Source: Mytilus californianus (Eukaryota > Mollusca > Bivalvia > Mytilida > Mytilidae). From it: DNA of 64,000 nucleotides. Each line of letters opens with the position of its first letter. Position 1 is the first letter of the stretch. The stretch is from positions 70,030,100-70,094,099 of the forward strand of contig NW_026262712.1 in the NCBI RefSeq assembly GCF_021869535.1, written 5' to 3'. The position numbers and the translations under genes were made by a program. This document shows positions 35,061 through 47,002 of the stretch, piece after piece. Under the pieces are notes generated by a model. The model ran no database searches, was not told where the DNA came from, and was given only the letters and a program-made list of their open reading frames with translations.

Positions 35061-36087
35061 ATTCTGTCAAAGATTTCCAGCGTTTAGAATTTTGAGATTT
35101 ATAATGAACTTTGTGTATAGATTATCTCACTACCCAGGCATTCAAATATGGTAACCTAACTAATTAATGATGCACATTTTGTGGAAAACAGATGGAAAAA
35201 ATCCTGCATTTCTAAGGGATAAGCAGACTCCTCAATTCCAAGAATAGTTTCAAAATGTTTCTCTAAAATTTGATTTTAACAAAAAGATATTCATTTACAA
35301 CTTAAACCACAATAACTGTCAATTTCTATAATTAAATAAAAATAAATTTTCCAAATTAAAAAAAAAATGTCACAGAAAATTTGTGTATGTCCTTTTGGGC
35401 ACTTTCTTGAAATTTCCTGTCACAGTGCTCATGTTATTATGTCTCAGTAAGAATCTATTGTTTCGATGACGTGGTTTATGCCTGTCAATCAGTGTAACTC
35501 ACCACAGAGTGAAAATTAAGGTTGGGGGAGCGATGTCATAACGATGCAGTCCTGTAAATCTCCCCACACAAGGCTTTGATTGTATGTATTTCTGCTTAAT
35601 TATATACAAATTGTATCAAATTAAATATAAGTCAATTCACTGACAACTCAATTTTGAGAAGTTTATCTCATTTCCCAAAAAATATCTGAAATAAATTTTT
35701 AAATCACCAAAAAACAAGTGGGTCACGTGTGTTTTTATCGGAAATGGGTTTGTCCGGTAAATCCGCCCATGTGCAGTAAATGTGTATGTAGGGCCAGTTT
35801 ATCACATAATTATGAAAGGAAAGTGGTGATTTATTAAAAGACCGCTTATAAAGGGATTCCAGACAATAGAAAACAAAAATTTCAAGTCAGAAATTAATTG
35901 TTTAAGCAATAACATGATTATCATTAGCTTTAGGAAATGTATTATAGATATCACTCTTTTCTTTATAAAGGATTTTTCTTTAAAAGTTGACATGCAGTGA
36001 GGATAAGTACAGTTCCTATGAATAAAACAGCAGACGAAATATTCACGGAAGTGACAATTACGGAAGTAAATGGGAGTGGGCGGGTTT

Positions 36088-37722
36088 CAGTGTTCTCCCC
36101 AGGATTTTTTTAAGGCGCAAAATTCAAGGGCGCGTTCCTCTTTTTTTAGAGTGAACGTTTGTGATCTGAAGCAATAAGTCATAAATCATGACATGCAATA
36201 TAAATTATAATGCTTTGTGTTATGTGTATCATAATGCAGAGTATTAATGAATTACAAGAATATATATATGAAATAAATTAATTTTAAACACAAGAGTTAT
36301 TTATATATGTACAAATGTGTATTCAGTCAATTAAAGAAGTCAAAATATAAATATTCATCTCTACTCTCTGCTCCTTCTAGGGATATTGTTTCAAGATAGT
36401 GTTATTTTGTTGGACAGTCTGTTCCTCAACTTTGTCTTTATCCTCTTCAGGGTTAAAAATTAAACCCCCAGTCACAATAACTTTTGCTTATACCCCCTTT
36501 AACATTTCATAGCCATGAAAACTCAGTCAGCCACTTGTAATTGAAACCAGAAACATGGTGCTTGCTTTTATCAATTGCTAAAACTTGAGCTTGGTTGGGA
36601 TTAGAAGCAATGAAATCTGCTTATACTGACAGTGTAGACGGAGGTGTATTCCCCTTTTCATTAGAAGTCATTGGTCTGAAAAAAACTTCTACTTCCATCA
36701 TCTACCTTTTGCTTATAATTCACCCCTTTGTTATTTGCAGAGAACATGTTCATTCAGAATTAATAAAATCGAATATGGTTAAGATATTTGGTATACAACT
36801 TTTTAAAACAACTTTTTTTTATAAATGAACAGCTGACCATGCAGTTTCCGTAGTTTCACATTACGCTTCCGTGCGTATTATTGTTTAATCCTATCTTTGG
36901 CAGATAGATATAAACGAAACATTACAAATTCGTTAAAGTTAAAACCATTGAAATTATTTACCAGTGACATTATACAGAAGCTGCGGCGATTCTGTACCCG
37001 TGTTGATTGTCACATATTTCCCGACGCATGGATTCACGATCGATGTTCAATGATCATTTTATTTCTAAAAATATGACAGTTTCAGACGAATTTACCTTGC
37101 AAGCAACATTTTTTTCACTTTCTATTAAAGTAAATCACTCCTCGTTATCTTTAATCAAACTTTATTTTAATTTTTTCAACTACTAATACTTTCATTCATA
37201 GTTTTCATCGTAAATATCTTTAGCAATGTGTATTCAAATTTATCATGTGTATTCAACACGTTCATTGGTCGTGTTTAAATAGATTCTTCTTCTCGACCAA
37301 TGAAAAAATTCGTTATATAAATGGTCAAGTGATCACACACACGATGCGTAAATACAATGTATTTGCGATCTATTTCTTCAATTTTTGCACTGAAGTTTTT
37401 AAAATTTTTAACTTTCTTCAGAAAATATCTATCTTCTTGATGATCATTTAAGCTATTACCTGATAACATAGTCCGATAAGGCTGAGATAAGCGTGGCTCA
37501 GGTAAAACTTATTATCAGTTATTGCGTAACACTGACCGACCCATCAGCGGTGATCAGTAACTTGACAATTTTAACCAACATTTATAATGAAAATGTGAAA
37601 ATTAACACGCTGCAGGATCAAGTATTAAGGGACAGCGGCTAATTAAGACGCTGCGGGATCTTCAAAAATATTATGAAGGCGCAGCGGCACCGCAGCGTCA
37701 TATTGGCCTGTGGAGAACACTG
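36088..37722. mobile_element. Non-autonomous DNA transposon-like element, about 1.6 kb
   Basis: Terminal inverted repeats CAGTGTTCTCCCCAGG (36088-36103) and CCTGTGGAGAACACTG (37707-37722) match at 15 of 16 positions. GC-rich 'gacgctgcgggatc' and 'gcagcggcaccgcagcgtc' lie near the right end. No transposase ORF is present inside. Confidence 0.7.
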
Positions 37723-37973
37723 GGTTTACCGGACGGGCGGAATTACCAGACACTACTGTAATTGTAAGAGGATAACGATTTGTCGCATTTGTTCACATAC
37801 GTTACTTAGCAGGGGTGTCATTTGAAACCAGCAAATTCCGCCGGTTACTTCTGCTTTAGCGCCGGTAACTTAAAAATTATCAAAAATAATATTTTCGCAG
37901 ATTTTTGTCGAGTGTTGCGTCTTTAATTTTGATTTCTGGTTTATCGGTTGTTGCCAACTTTACAACATTGTAC

Positions 37974-38822
37974 CAGGGTCCGACACTTACGGTTGTCCGA
38001 TTGCCCGGGGCAAGCTAATGCCGTATTCGGACAAGTAAAAACATCATCTTGGTTGTCCGATTGGGCAAGTGAAAAAAAAAGTGTTATATGATTAAAATTT
38101 CACAAAATCAATAGTGTCTGTTGTTTTGTCCATAGATTACTCAGTGATAACACCGCACGGTCGAGTAAAGTGGTCTTAACCCCCCTTCAATGCTTATATT
38201 TCGTCAATTGTTCGCACTGAATTCCCCATTTTTCCAAAAATAGATCACGTTTAAAAATATTGGCCAATCAGGCTGCCGCGGTGTTGCTTCGTCATTATCG
38301 TTATCCATCGGGACACCAATCGGGCGTTTCCGACGCACGTGTTATTCCCACCGACCAATGGAAAGCGGAGGTCTATTTTCGTTGTTCTAACTTTATAATT
38401 TGACATCGGATGTGTATTTCCCTAAGATGGAAAAACGTAAAAGCTTGAAAGAGAAAATGAAATTAAACTTTAACAAATTTGTCAGTTGTCAGTTTATCAA
38501 GAAGGGTTATTTGAAATGGCATTTCTTAGATAAATTATTATGAAATAAGTATCTCTATGTGAATGATCCAATTCCCGTATATTCATCGATCTTTTCCCTC
38601 CCTCCTCGGCTCATATATGCCTCATAGTATATTTTCATATACTCCATAATCAATTTACACCCCATATACATGATAACTATATTTTATCTGCATGTACTAC
38701 ATTACAACCACAAAAATAGCATGTAAAAGTTTGGACATGTAGATTTCACTTTCGGACAAGTAAAAGTAATAGGGCACTTGCCCAACTGGACAAGTTGGTA
38801 TAAAAGTTAATGTCGAACCCTG
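37974..38822. mobile_element. Transposon-like element with CAGGGT-CGACA ends
   Basis: The left end CAGGGTCCGACACTTAC is matched in inverse by GTTAATGTCGAACCCTG at the right (14 of 17). Subterminal 'ggttgtccgattg' and 'cccaactggacaag' repeats occur at both sides. About 850 bp, no coding region. Confidence 0.7.
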
Positions 38823-40146
38823 TGTACAACACAAGATCGGAGAGCTGCTACTCTGGTTTCTGTATTTAACATCATCAAAAACAGGGAACCATAATTTCTG
38901 GAAATTCTCTGTCTTGTATCCATTTTAAAAAGAAAAAAAGAGTTGTTGCTTATACAATACTTCCGTCATTTAAGAATCAAAATACAGAGACACGACGAGC
39001 AAAATTGATCCTTTCTGCCGACAGACATCAAATTTCATTAAAATGTCCGACTGCTTATAAAGTATAAGGTATGCAGTGAGATACAGGGTTGGCAAAAACC
39101 CTGTTTTATGAGTATTGCCCAGCAAATACTGGGAAAACCTGGGTTTGCTGGGATTTACCGGGTAATACTGGGTAATATGAAATACTGGCTTGAATTTTAA
39201 AGAGGATTCAGTGATTAATCACAAATGCAATACATTAAAGATTTTTTTATAAAAATAAGATATAGTATTTTAATTTATACATGTAAGTTCACTTGTTTGT
39301 GACACTTTATATAAAGTTTATGAATTTGAGAATATATTAATGGTCCAGCAACTCTAAGACAAGTGTACATGAAGACACATAAGACAAATGTGAAAAGTGT
39401 TGACTTAAAGTCGAAAAATTCAATTTGTTTTTTTTATAAGTATAACTAACATTAAGAATTAACAATTCTATGTAAGGAAAATTACTTTTAAACAATTTTT
39501 GTTCATTACTAAAAATGTTTACTAAGATCTCACTGAGATACCTTCTCTCTATATGATACATCAGTTACCGCTGTGGACAATAAACTTGGAATTGTTAGTA
39601 AATAGCAAATATAAGTTATTTAGAAAACAAAAAAATAACCGATTTTGGAATAAAGGGGGAGGGCTAAAGAAAAATTGTCCTGTCCCCAAGTACCTATGAT
39701 CTTTTTGCCTGAAACAGTCTAATTCACTATTTGATTTATTGTCATTAGTATGTGCAATTATGAATACTGGTATTAGAAAAAAAAGAATGTTTGTTTATGA
39801 GTCAGAATTAATTAATTAATTGCCTTGGCTTCAGTTAAAAAATATTATCAATGAATAAGATTAAATTTGAATCTTTCCCTGAATGATCAATACATGTATG
39901 TCTCACAGTGTCATGTATTCACCATTTTCCTCGAACATTTTCAATTAGTTGTTAGCTGCAGTCTGCGCCGTTAGCCATTAGTCCAATGCCCCAGACTAGT
40001 AAAAAAATTTTGGACTTGTAAGTTTTTGCAAAACTTTGTTCAGCATCTCAAGAAAAATGTTGGAATATTGGTCTTCTGACTAGTAGTCCGAAAAGATTTT
40101 GGTGCAGACCGTACTTGAAAGTCCAGGTATAGTGAGAATATGAAAA
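38823..40146. other. Unique-looking sequence between elements
   Basis: No gene seen. A short segment of direct repeats (39085-39185, 'atactggg', 'cctgggttt', 'accgggtaat') may be another small repeat. The rest is AT-rich. Confidence 0.45.
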
Positions 40147-40310
40147 ACAGTGATTTCATGTCATTTGAGAGGTCGAACTGGTAAACAGTGTAGAGAAAGG
40201 TGAAAATTTGACAGGAAAAACACATTTCAAAATTACAGCAACACTTTTTTATTTAGAAATTTGAATAAATTCTAGAATTACAGTATGATAATTAAATAAT
40301 GTTAGAATTG
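40147..40310 (+). pseudogene. Partial duplicate of MYB R2 exon plus following intron
   Basis: About 164 bp here match 44423-44590 with only scattered differences. The match starts abruptly inside the R2 exon, crosses its 3' end and splice donor (GTGAAA in both) and continues about 115 bp into the intron. The coding part still reads VISCHLRGRTGKQCRER, against VISRHLKGRTGKQCRER in the gene: Arg to Cys and Lys to Arg. No homology to the exon is visible upstream of 40147. It lies in the large region that would be MYB intron 1 and lacks the exon's acceptor, so it is probably inert debris, although a cryptic acceptor could make it an alternative exon. Confidence 0.85.
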
Positions 40311-40494
40311 TTTATCTAAAGATAGGAAAATTTTGGGAAAATGGTTTCAGGATGGTAACTTGAATTTCACTTAATTTATTGCAATTTAACATATATATAC
40401 AGATGGAAGATATGGGGAAGGTGAAGAAGCCTATTGATATTGATTTTTGGAACAACTGTTCAAAAGGTCGCTGTTAATGAAAAACATTTGTTTT

Positions 40495-41835
40495 TGTCGA
40501 GCCTGCGACTTTTGTCGCAGAATGCTCGACATAGGGATAGTGATCTGGCGGCGTTAACTAACTTCTTAAAAGCTTAATATTTCAGAAGGTAGAAGACCAG
40601 GATGCTTCAATACTTTGTATATAGATGCCTTATGATATGAAGTTTCGGTCTGTTATATCCATTGTCCTTGACCTCATTTTCATGGTTCAGTGACTACTTG
40701 AAAAAAAAGTTCAGATTTTTTGTAATGTTAATTTCTCTCTTATTATGAGTAATAGGATAACTATATTTGGTATGTTATGTACCTTACAAGGTCCTCATGC
40801 CTGTCAGATAGTTTTCACCTGACCTCGACCTCATTTCATGGATCAGTGAACAAGGTTAAGATTTCGTGGGCAAGTCCATATCTCAGATACTATAAGCAAT
40901 AGGTCTACTATTTTTGGTGTATGGAATGATTGTAATGTGTACATGTCCAACTGGCAGGTGTCATCTGACCTTGACCTCATTTTCATGGTTCAGTGGTCAT
41001 AGTTTAGTTTTTGTGTTTTGGTCTGTTTTTCTAATACTGTATGCAGTAGGTCAACTATATTTGGTGTATGGAAATATTTTACGATGTACATGTTAGTCTG
41101 GCAGGTTTCATTTGACCTTGACCTCATTTTCACGGTTCATTACTCAATGTTAAGTTTTTGTGTTTTGGTCTGTTTTTCTAATACTGTATGCAGTAGGTCA
41201 ACTATATTTGGTGTATGGAAATATTTTACGATGTACATGTCAGTCTGGCATGTTTTATTTGACCTTGACCTCATTTTCATGGTTCATTGCTCAATGTTAA
41301 GTTTTTGTGTTTTGATCTGTTTTTCTAATACTGTATGCAAAAGGTTAACTATATTTGGTGTATGGAATGATTGTAAGGTGTATATGTCTGTCTGGCAGGT
41401 ATCATCTGACCTTCACCTCATTTTCATGGTTGATTTGTCAATGTTCAGTTTTCCTGGTTAACTTTGTTTCTTAGATACCTTAAGCAATAGGTCAACTATA
41501 TTTGATGCATGGAATGATTTTAAGGTGTACATGTCTGTCTGGCAGGGTTCATCTGACCTTGACTTCATTTTCATGTTTCATTGGTCAGTATAGAATTTCC
41601 ATGGTTTGGTCTGTTTCTTTTATACTATAAGCAATAGGTTATCTATATTCTGTGTATGGAATGATTGTATTAAAGGTGTACATGTATTTCTGGCTTGGTT
41701 TATCTGACCTTGACCTCATTTTCTTGGATCATAAATGTTAATGTGATACTTGTAGTAAAACTTTATATGTAGGACTATCAACATAAAATCAATGGTCAGT
41801 ATAGTAGGCGAGACATTTCAGCGTGTGCACTCTTG
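40495..41835 (+). mobile_element. Helentron-like element H1, copy C (best preserved)
   Basis: 5' compound hairpin at 40495-40531: outer arms TGTCGAGC/GCTCGACA, inner arms CTGCGAC/GTCGCAG. Then about six units of roughly 150 bp with the core 'ggtcaactatatttggtgta' + 'tgg', and a 3' end AGGCGAGACA followed by a GTGTGCAC-type palindrome at 41821-41835. The 147-codon ORF at 41018-41461 is a repeat translation. Lies in the presumed MYB intron 1. Confidence 0.85.
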
Positions 41836-41839
41836 TTTA

Positions 41840-42170
41840 ATTTGGTTTTCAGGATGGTATTTCACTTTGTTTTTCCGTGCAATAATTTATGAACCATTTG
41901 ACCTATGGTTTTCAAATTAGATAATGTTGTTTCTGATGATAAAATGGAGGCAATTTCGATATTGACGATTCAGGAGTTATGATCCTTGATAGATTGAAAA
42001 ATGTCAATTCATTTTGTTTCCGTGCAATCACCTTTGAACCATTCCTTTAGAGCTTTTAAAATTTTAATATGTTGTAACTGATGACAAAAAAGAGATCAAG
42101 TTGGATTTTGACAATTATCGATTTTGCTGTTCAATAGGTATGCTCCTTGATTGATTGGATAATAGGTATA
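41840..42170. repeat. Diverged repeat related to 43380-43700
   Basis: 'ttccgtgcaat', 'gaaccatt', 'ctgatgacaaaa' motifs recur twice about 150 bp apart here. A clearer pair lies at 43430-43520 and 43530-43640 in the next MYB intron ('atttccatgcaatgatata', 'gacaaaatggaggt'). Confidence 0.6.
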
Positions 42171-42985
42171 GAGTGTGGCAAGTCAAACAAGCCTGAAAAG
42201 GCCTTCAAAATACGGAAAACCAGGTTTGCTGTTAATTTGACATTTCATTTCTTGTGAATGATGAGCTAAAATTCTGATGTCAAACCTGCGCTGAGGAGAA
42301 AGATTTCAACTTTATGAACATGGAAAAATATGGGAGTTTGCAAGCAGGATTAATTTGAAAATCTTAATTTAACATTTAAATGGGGACACTTTCATAAAAG
42401 CGGTTGTAAATGTCCAAAACATGATGTGTTGACAATTGTCAGTCGGCTGACTTTCAGATCACATGTTGTCACCTCTTGCGTTTTGCCACTTACCACTTTG
42501 TTTGCAAATTATATCAATAATAAATATACATAGCCAATAACTTTTTCAAAGAATGGCAAACAAAATTAATGCATAGCAGGCTAGGACTGCTATTCTAAAA
42601 TAGCATATGGAAAACACTGTACTTCCTGTTTTTCCATAATTTGAAGTTTTCAAAATGTTGAATAAACTTTTAAATTTTTATCACACACTTCTCTATTACT
42701 GAACAAAATGGCTTCATGTTTGGTCAGTAGTGTTTCCTGGAGCATTTGAAAAGTGCAGCATAATTTCTATTCTCAAAGGGCACTGTTGGAGAGATTGGTG
42801 ACACTTTTAAGAGCACCATTTCGCGTGGAGTGCTATACTTTTTGGGCACCCTTATTAGAGATACCAAGGTGCTGTTATGGATAGGGATTGAATTTAAATA
42901 TACCATTTTAACTACCAGAGTCTAAATGACATAGATGTAAGCAACTCATTTATTACATATACAAATGTAAACTTGTTTTTTTTAG

Positions 42986-45900
42986 TTCATCAAGTAGACA
43001 GTCTTTTAGCAGTGACGAGGAGACTGACGAGGGAGAGCATATAGATCATGATTATAATCTTCCACAAAGACATAAACACATTAATAAAGGTCGTTGGTCA
43101 AGAGAAGAGGTAAGTAGAAGAAAGTTCCCAAAATTTCCTTTACATTCATATTTTGTTCTGGGTCTTAGATGGACTAAACATTTAAAATTTTGGTCTGTCT
43201 TAAATAGACGGTTACTAATGGTAGAATTTTTTTTATATGTTAATTTTTTTTTAACTTCTATACTGCAAGAAAACTTACCAACAGTACAGTTATTGATTGG
43301 TTTGAGGTCAATAGCTGTTGAATGAGAATCCAGTCTAAAACTGACTTGTTAAACAACCATCAAATATTTTTGTTCCTAAAAATTATTTGTGCCATGATAG
43401 AGGCTGAAAATGGTATTTTATGTCATTTCCATGCAATGATATAAGAGACATTTGAACCAACACTTTTCAATTTTTTATTTTTTATTTTTAATGACAAAAT
43501 GGAGGTAAAGTTTGATATTGAAAAACTTCTCATTTCCATGCAATGATATAAAAGCATTTGAACCAATACTGTTCAAATTTTAATTTTTAACTGATGACAA
43601 AATGGAGGTTAAGTTTGATATTGAAAAACTTCACTTTTGCTGTTCATTAGTTTATGTATCCTAATTGCTTTAACAATGACACTGTTAAATGTAATAACAA
43701 CCTGATTTTCCTTCATTTTGATGACATCTTGTTTACATACATAAAGTAATTACATCATGTACATAGAGAAAAATATTGTAAAGGTTAAAATAAATTTTAA
43801 AAATAGGTTAAGTTTTAATCCATGATAGAGAATCAAAATCAATACTTAGAAACATCCATTTCTAGAGTTAGTTCATAACTTTTTCAATGTGATTTTTGCA
43901 TGCAGGTTGAAATTATTTGTATTTCCAGGACGACTTACTGCGGAGAGTAGTAGAGTTACAGAATCACAATAATACAGATTGGAAGAAAGTTGCACAATAT
44001 TTTCGTGATAGAATTGATATACAGTGTCAGCATCGTTGGTTTAAAGTTCTGAATCCTGAACTTATTAAAGGACCTTGGACAAAAGAGGTATTAAGTTTTT
44101 TATTTAAATAAAAAGATTGAACGCTACCAATACACATTAGATATCAGATTGTCTTCAGACATATATGTCTTTTTCCGTTGAATATGAAGAAAGCATCCAA
44201 AGAAACATACATGCAGTAACAAATATTTCTTCAAGGGTTTTAACATGCACATAAACAGCAAAAAAGTATACATAACTACCATGAAAATGATGAACATGAA
44301 AAAAATAATATAATTTATAGTTTTGGATATTTCTTAAAAGAATACTTTAAATAATTGTTTAATTTTTACAGGAGGACGAAAAGGTGATTAAACTTGTCAA
44401 GGAACTAGGACCAAAACGTTGGACAGTGATTTCACGTCATTTGAAAGGTCGAACTGGTAAACAGTGTAGAGAAAGGTGAAAAATTGACAGAAAAACACAT
44501 TTCAAAATTACATCAACACTTTTTTATTTAGAAATTTGATTTAATTCTAGAATTACAGTATGATAATTAAATTATGTTACACTAGAATTGAATGAAAAAG
44601 TAGATAGGTACACAGATTGCATATATGGCATGGGATAATGGAGAAAATCATGAGTATGGATAAATAATGTTTTATTTGAGGTTTACATGAATTCTGATAA
44701 CTTTATCTGACTAATAGACAATGAAAATGTTTTTATATGACATTCAAACATAGAGAAAAAACAAGTGTGAGGAGAAATTTCTACCTTTCATACCAAGGTT
44801 AAGAAAAACTGGCAACAATGTAATAGTTTGTGATAATGTCAGTTTTATCAGGAACCACTAGTGGTAGGTCAGTGATATTTGGTATGCAGTTGTATTAGTA
44901 CTGGCACATCTCATTCCCATAGAGATTATTTGGCCCTGCCCCCTCAGTCATGGTAAATGGACTTTAAAACTTTTGCTTCGTTTACATGTATGTACAATGT
45001 ATTAGTTTGTGATTAGGTCAGTTTATGGAGAACTACTAGTGGTAGGTCAATGGTATTTGGTATGCTGTTGTATAAGCATTGACACATCTTATTTCCATGA
45101 AGATTATTTTGTCCTGCCCCCTCAGTCATGGTAAATTGACTTTAAAACTTTTTCTTTGTTTACATGTATGTATTATTTTGTGATTAGGTCAGTTTATGGG
45201 GAACAACTAGTGGTAGGTCAATGGTATTTGCTATGCATTTGTATAAGCATTGATACATCTTATCTGCATACCAAATATTATTGACTTAACATTAGTGCTT
45301 TATCTTAAACTGATTTAGAGCTATTTTCCTAATGCTTGTAGTTTAAAGGTTTGGTTGGCTTGTTTGCTTTGTTTGTATAAATGTTTGCTCAAGCATTGTA
45401 ATTAAGATTGACATCTGCAATCAATAGATAGGCGGGGCTTAATTCAGCGTATATACATTATACTTAAATGTTATTGGATGTTAAGTATAATGTAAAATAT
45501 TGCCATTTTAATTCAAGCATTTTACTATAAAAGCTGCAAAAAGCTAGACATTTCTCTGTGTCATAATATACAATAACCTCAGAATGTTTTGTTTTTTTAA
45601 ATAGGTGGCATAATCATCTAAACCCAGACATCAACAAGTCAGCTTGGAGAGAAGACGAAGATAACCTGATATATGCCTTGCATAGAGAGCTAGGCAATAG
45701 GTGGGCAGAGATTGCTAAATACTTGCCTGGCAGGTAAAGAATATAAGTTATAGGAATAGATTTTTCCCAAAACTGACTGAAGGATTAATGTCTCACAATA
45801 TAAAGTTTTATTGTATAGCAACATAATATTTCCTCTTGAATGTAGCAAATAGTTCGTGTGCAATATTCCATTTCTGAAAAAAACAGAAACTGCTGTCTTA

Positions 45901-47002
45901 GTAATTATGTTGGAGCTGTAGACGACAGGAGTCACATGTCAAGTTAAGTCAAGAATGGTAGCACAAAAGATAATGGTTATTCCTAGAAAATGCCATCAGG
46001 TCATTGGAATATTACATCACCCATCTTTAATAAAATCTTAATTTATTTTTGTTTTTTATGGGGTATGAACAGACTTGTAATATGTATGAATTTACAAAAT
46101 GAACAAAAGAACAAACATTGTTTCTGATTTATTTATTTGGGATTAATCTTCTTATTTACAATCTTGTAATCTCAATGCATTCAGTTTAATTGGAAGAAGG
46201 AAATACTATGATTAAAACCATTAAAAAAAACAGTAAAACCATTAAAAAAAACAGTCTGGCAAGAAGTGACAAGTCTTTATTTATATATTAACATTCCACC
46301 ACGTTATTTTTGTAAATACTGTGGATTCATTATTATTCATGGGATACCAATATTTAGTGAATTTTATGGGTAATAAAAGGTGCCATGAGTTTAATGTTTA
46401 ACAAAGTACAAATTTTCTTTATGCTTGTATGCATACTTTCTCAAATCCATGCAGTTAAATATCCATAAGAATACAATTTACCTCAATCCATTTGAAAATT
46501 GGTTCCAATCAAAATAAATGAATACACAATACTTGTTATAGAGTCCACCATGATTCATGATAAAGTAAAGTGATCTGTAACATGCTCAGTAAACAAGTAC
46601 CTTGACACTTTAACCACAGATGGAACTGCTAACTGAATCAAATTGATAATGATCAAAATAGATTAAATATACATGAAAATTTTACATAAATCTAGACATG
46701 TTTAATGTCTAATGCTTACTTACACATCATTTTAACTTCCTTGGTCAGTTGTCTTAATGGCAATTATAACAAATCTCCTTATTTTTATATGTATTAACTT
46801 TAAGTTTATGTTACAGAACAGACAATGCTATAAAGAACCATTGGAATTCTACTATGAAAAGAAAATATGAAGAAGATTTAGAGAAGAGACCAGTTTTATA
46901 TACCTACCCATATACACCCAGTAGTGTGATTAATATGCAGGGAATTCATCCAGTTAAATTGTTTCCAAATCAACATAACACAGAGGCAGTAGTTACTGTT
47001 CA
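42986..47002 (+). CDS. MYB: MYB exons encoding the acidic N-terminus and the R1-R2-R3 DNA-binding domain
   Basis: Five exons. 42986-43109 gives an acidic stretch (SSDEETDEGEHIDHDYN) ending in KGRWSREE, the start of R1. 43929-44087 gives the rest of R1 and the start of R2 (KGPWTKE). 44372-44475 carries R2 up to GRTGKQCRER. 45605-45733 finishes R2 (WHNHLNPDINKSAW) and most of R3 (ELGNRWAEIAKYLPGR). 46817-47002 ends R3 with TDNAIKNHWNSTMKRK, then a Tyr/Pro linker. The tryptophans that form the hydrophobic core are intact: three in each repeat. The last exon's donor is taken as GTATGT at 47003, because it puts the next exon in phase (phase 2). The acidic SSDE-DHDY N-terminus parallels vertebrate c-Myb, where this part is also encoded just after a very short first exon. 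Confidence 0.95.

Noticed and set aside
41018..41461. 147-codon ORF
   Set aside because: It is a translation of 150-bp repeat units in helentron-like H1 copy C; the same peptide pattern recurs with each unit.
44372..44475. Treating the MYB gene as a captured viral myb
   Set aside because: It has full intron-exon structure, a complete C-terminus and all host-type splice phases, so it is the ordinary cellular gene.
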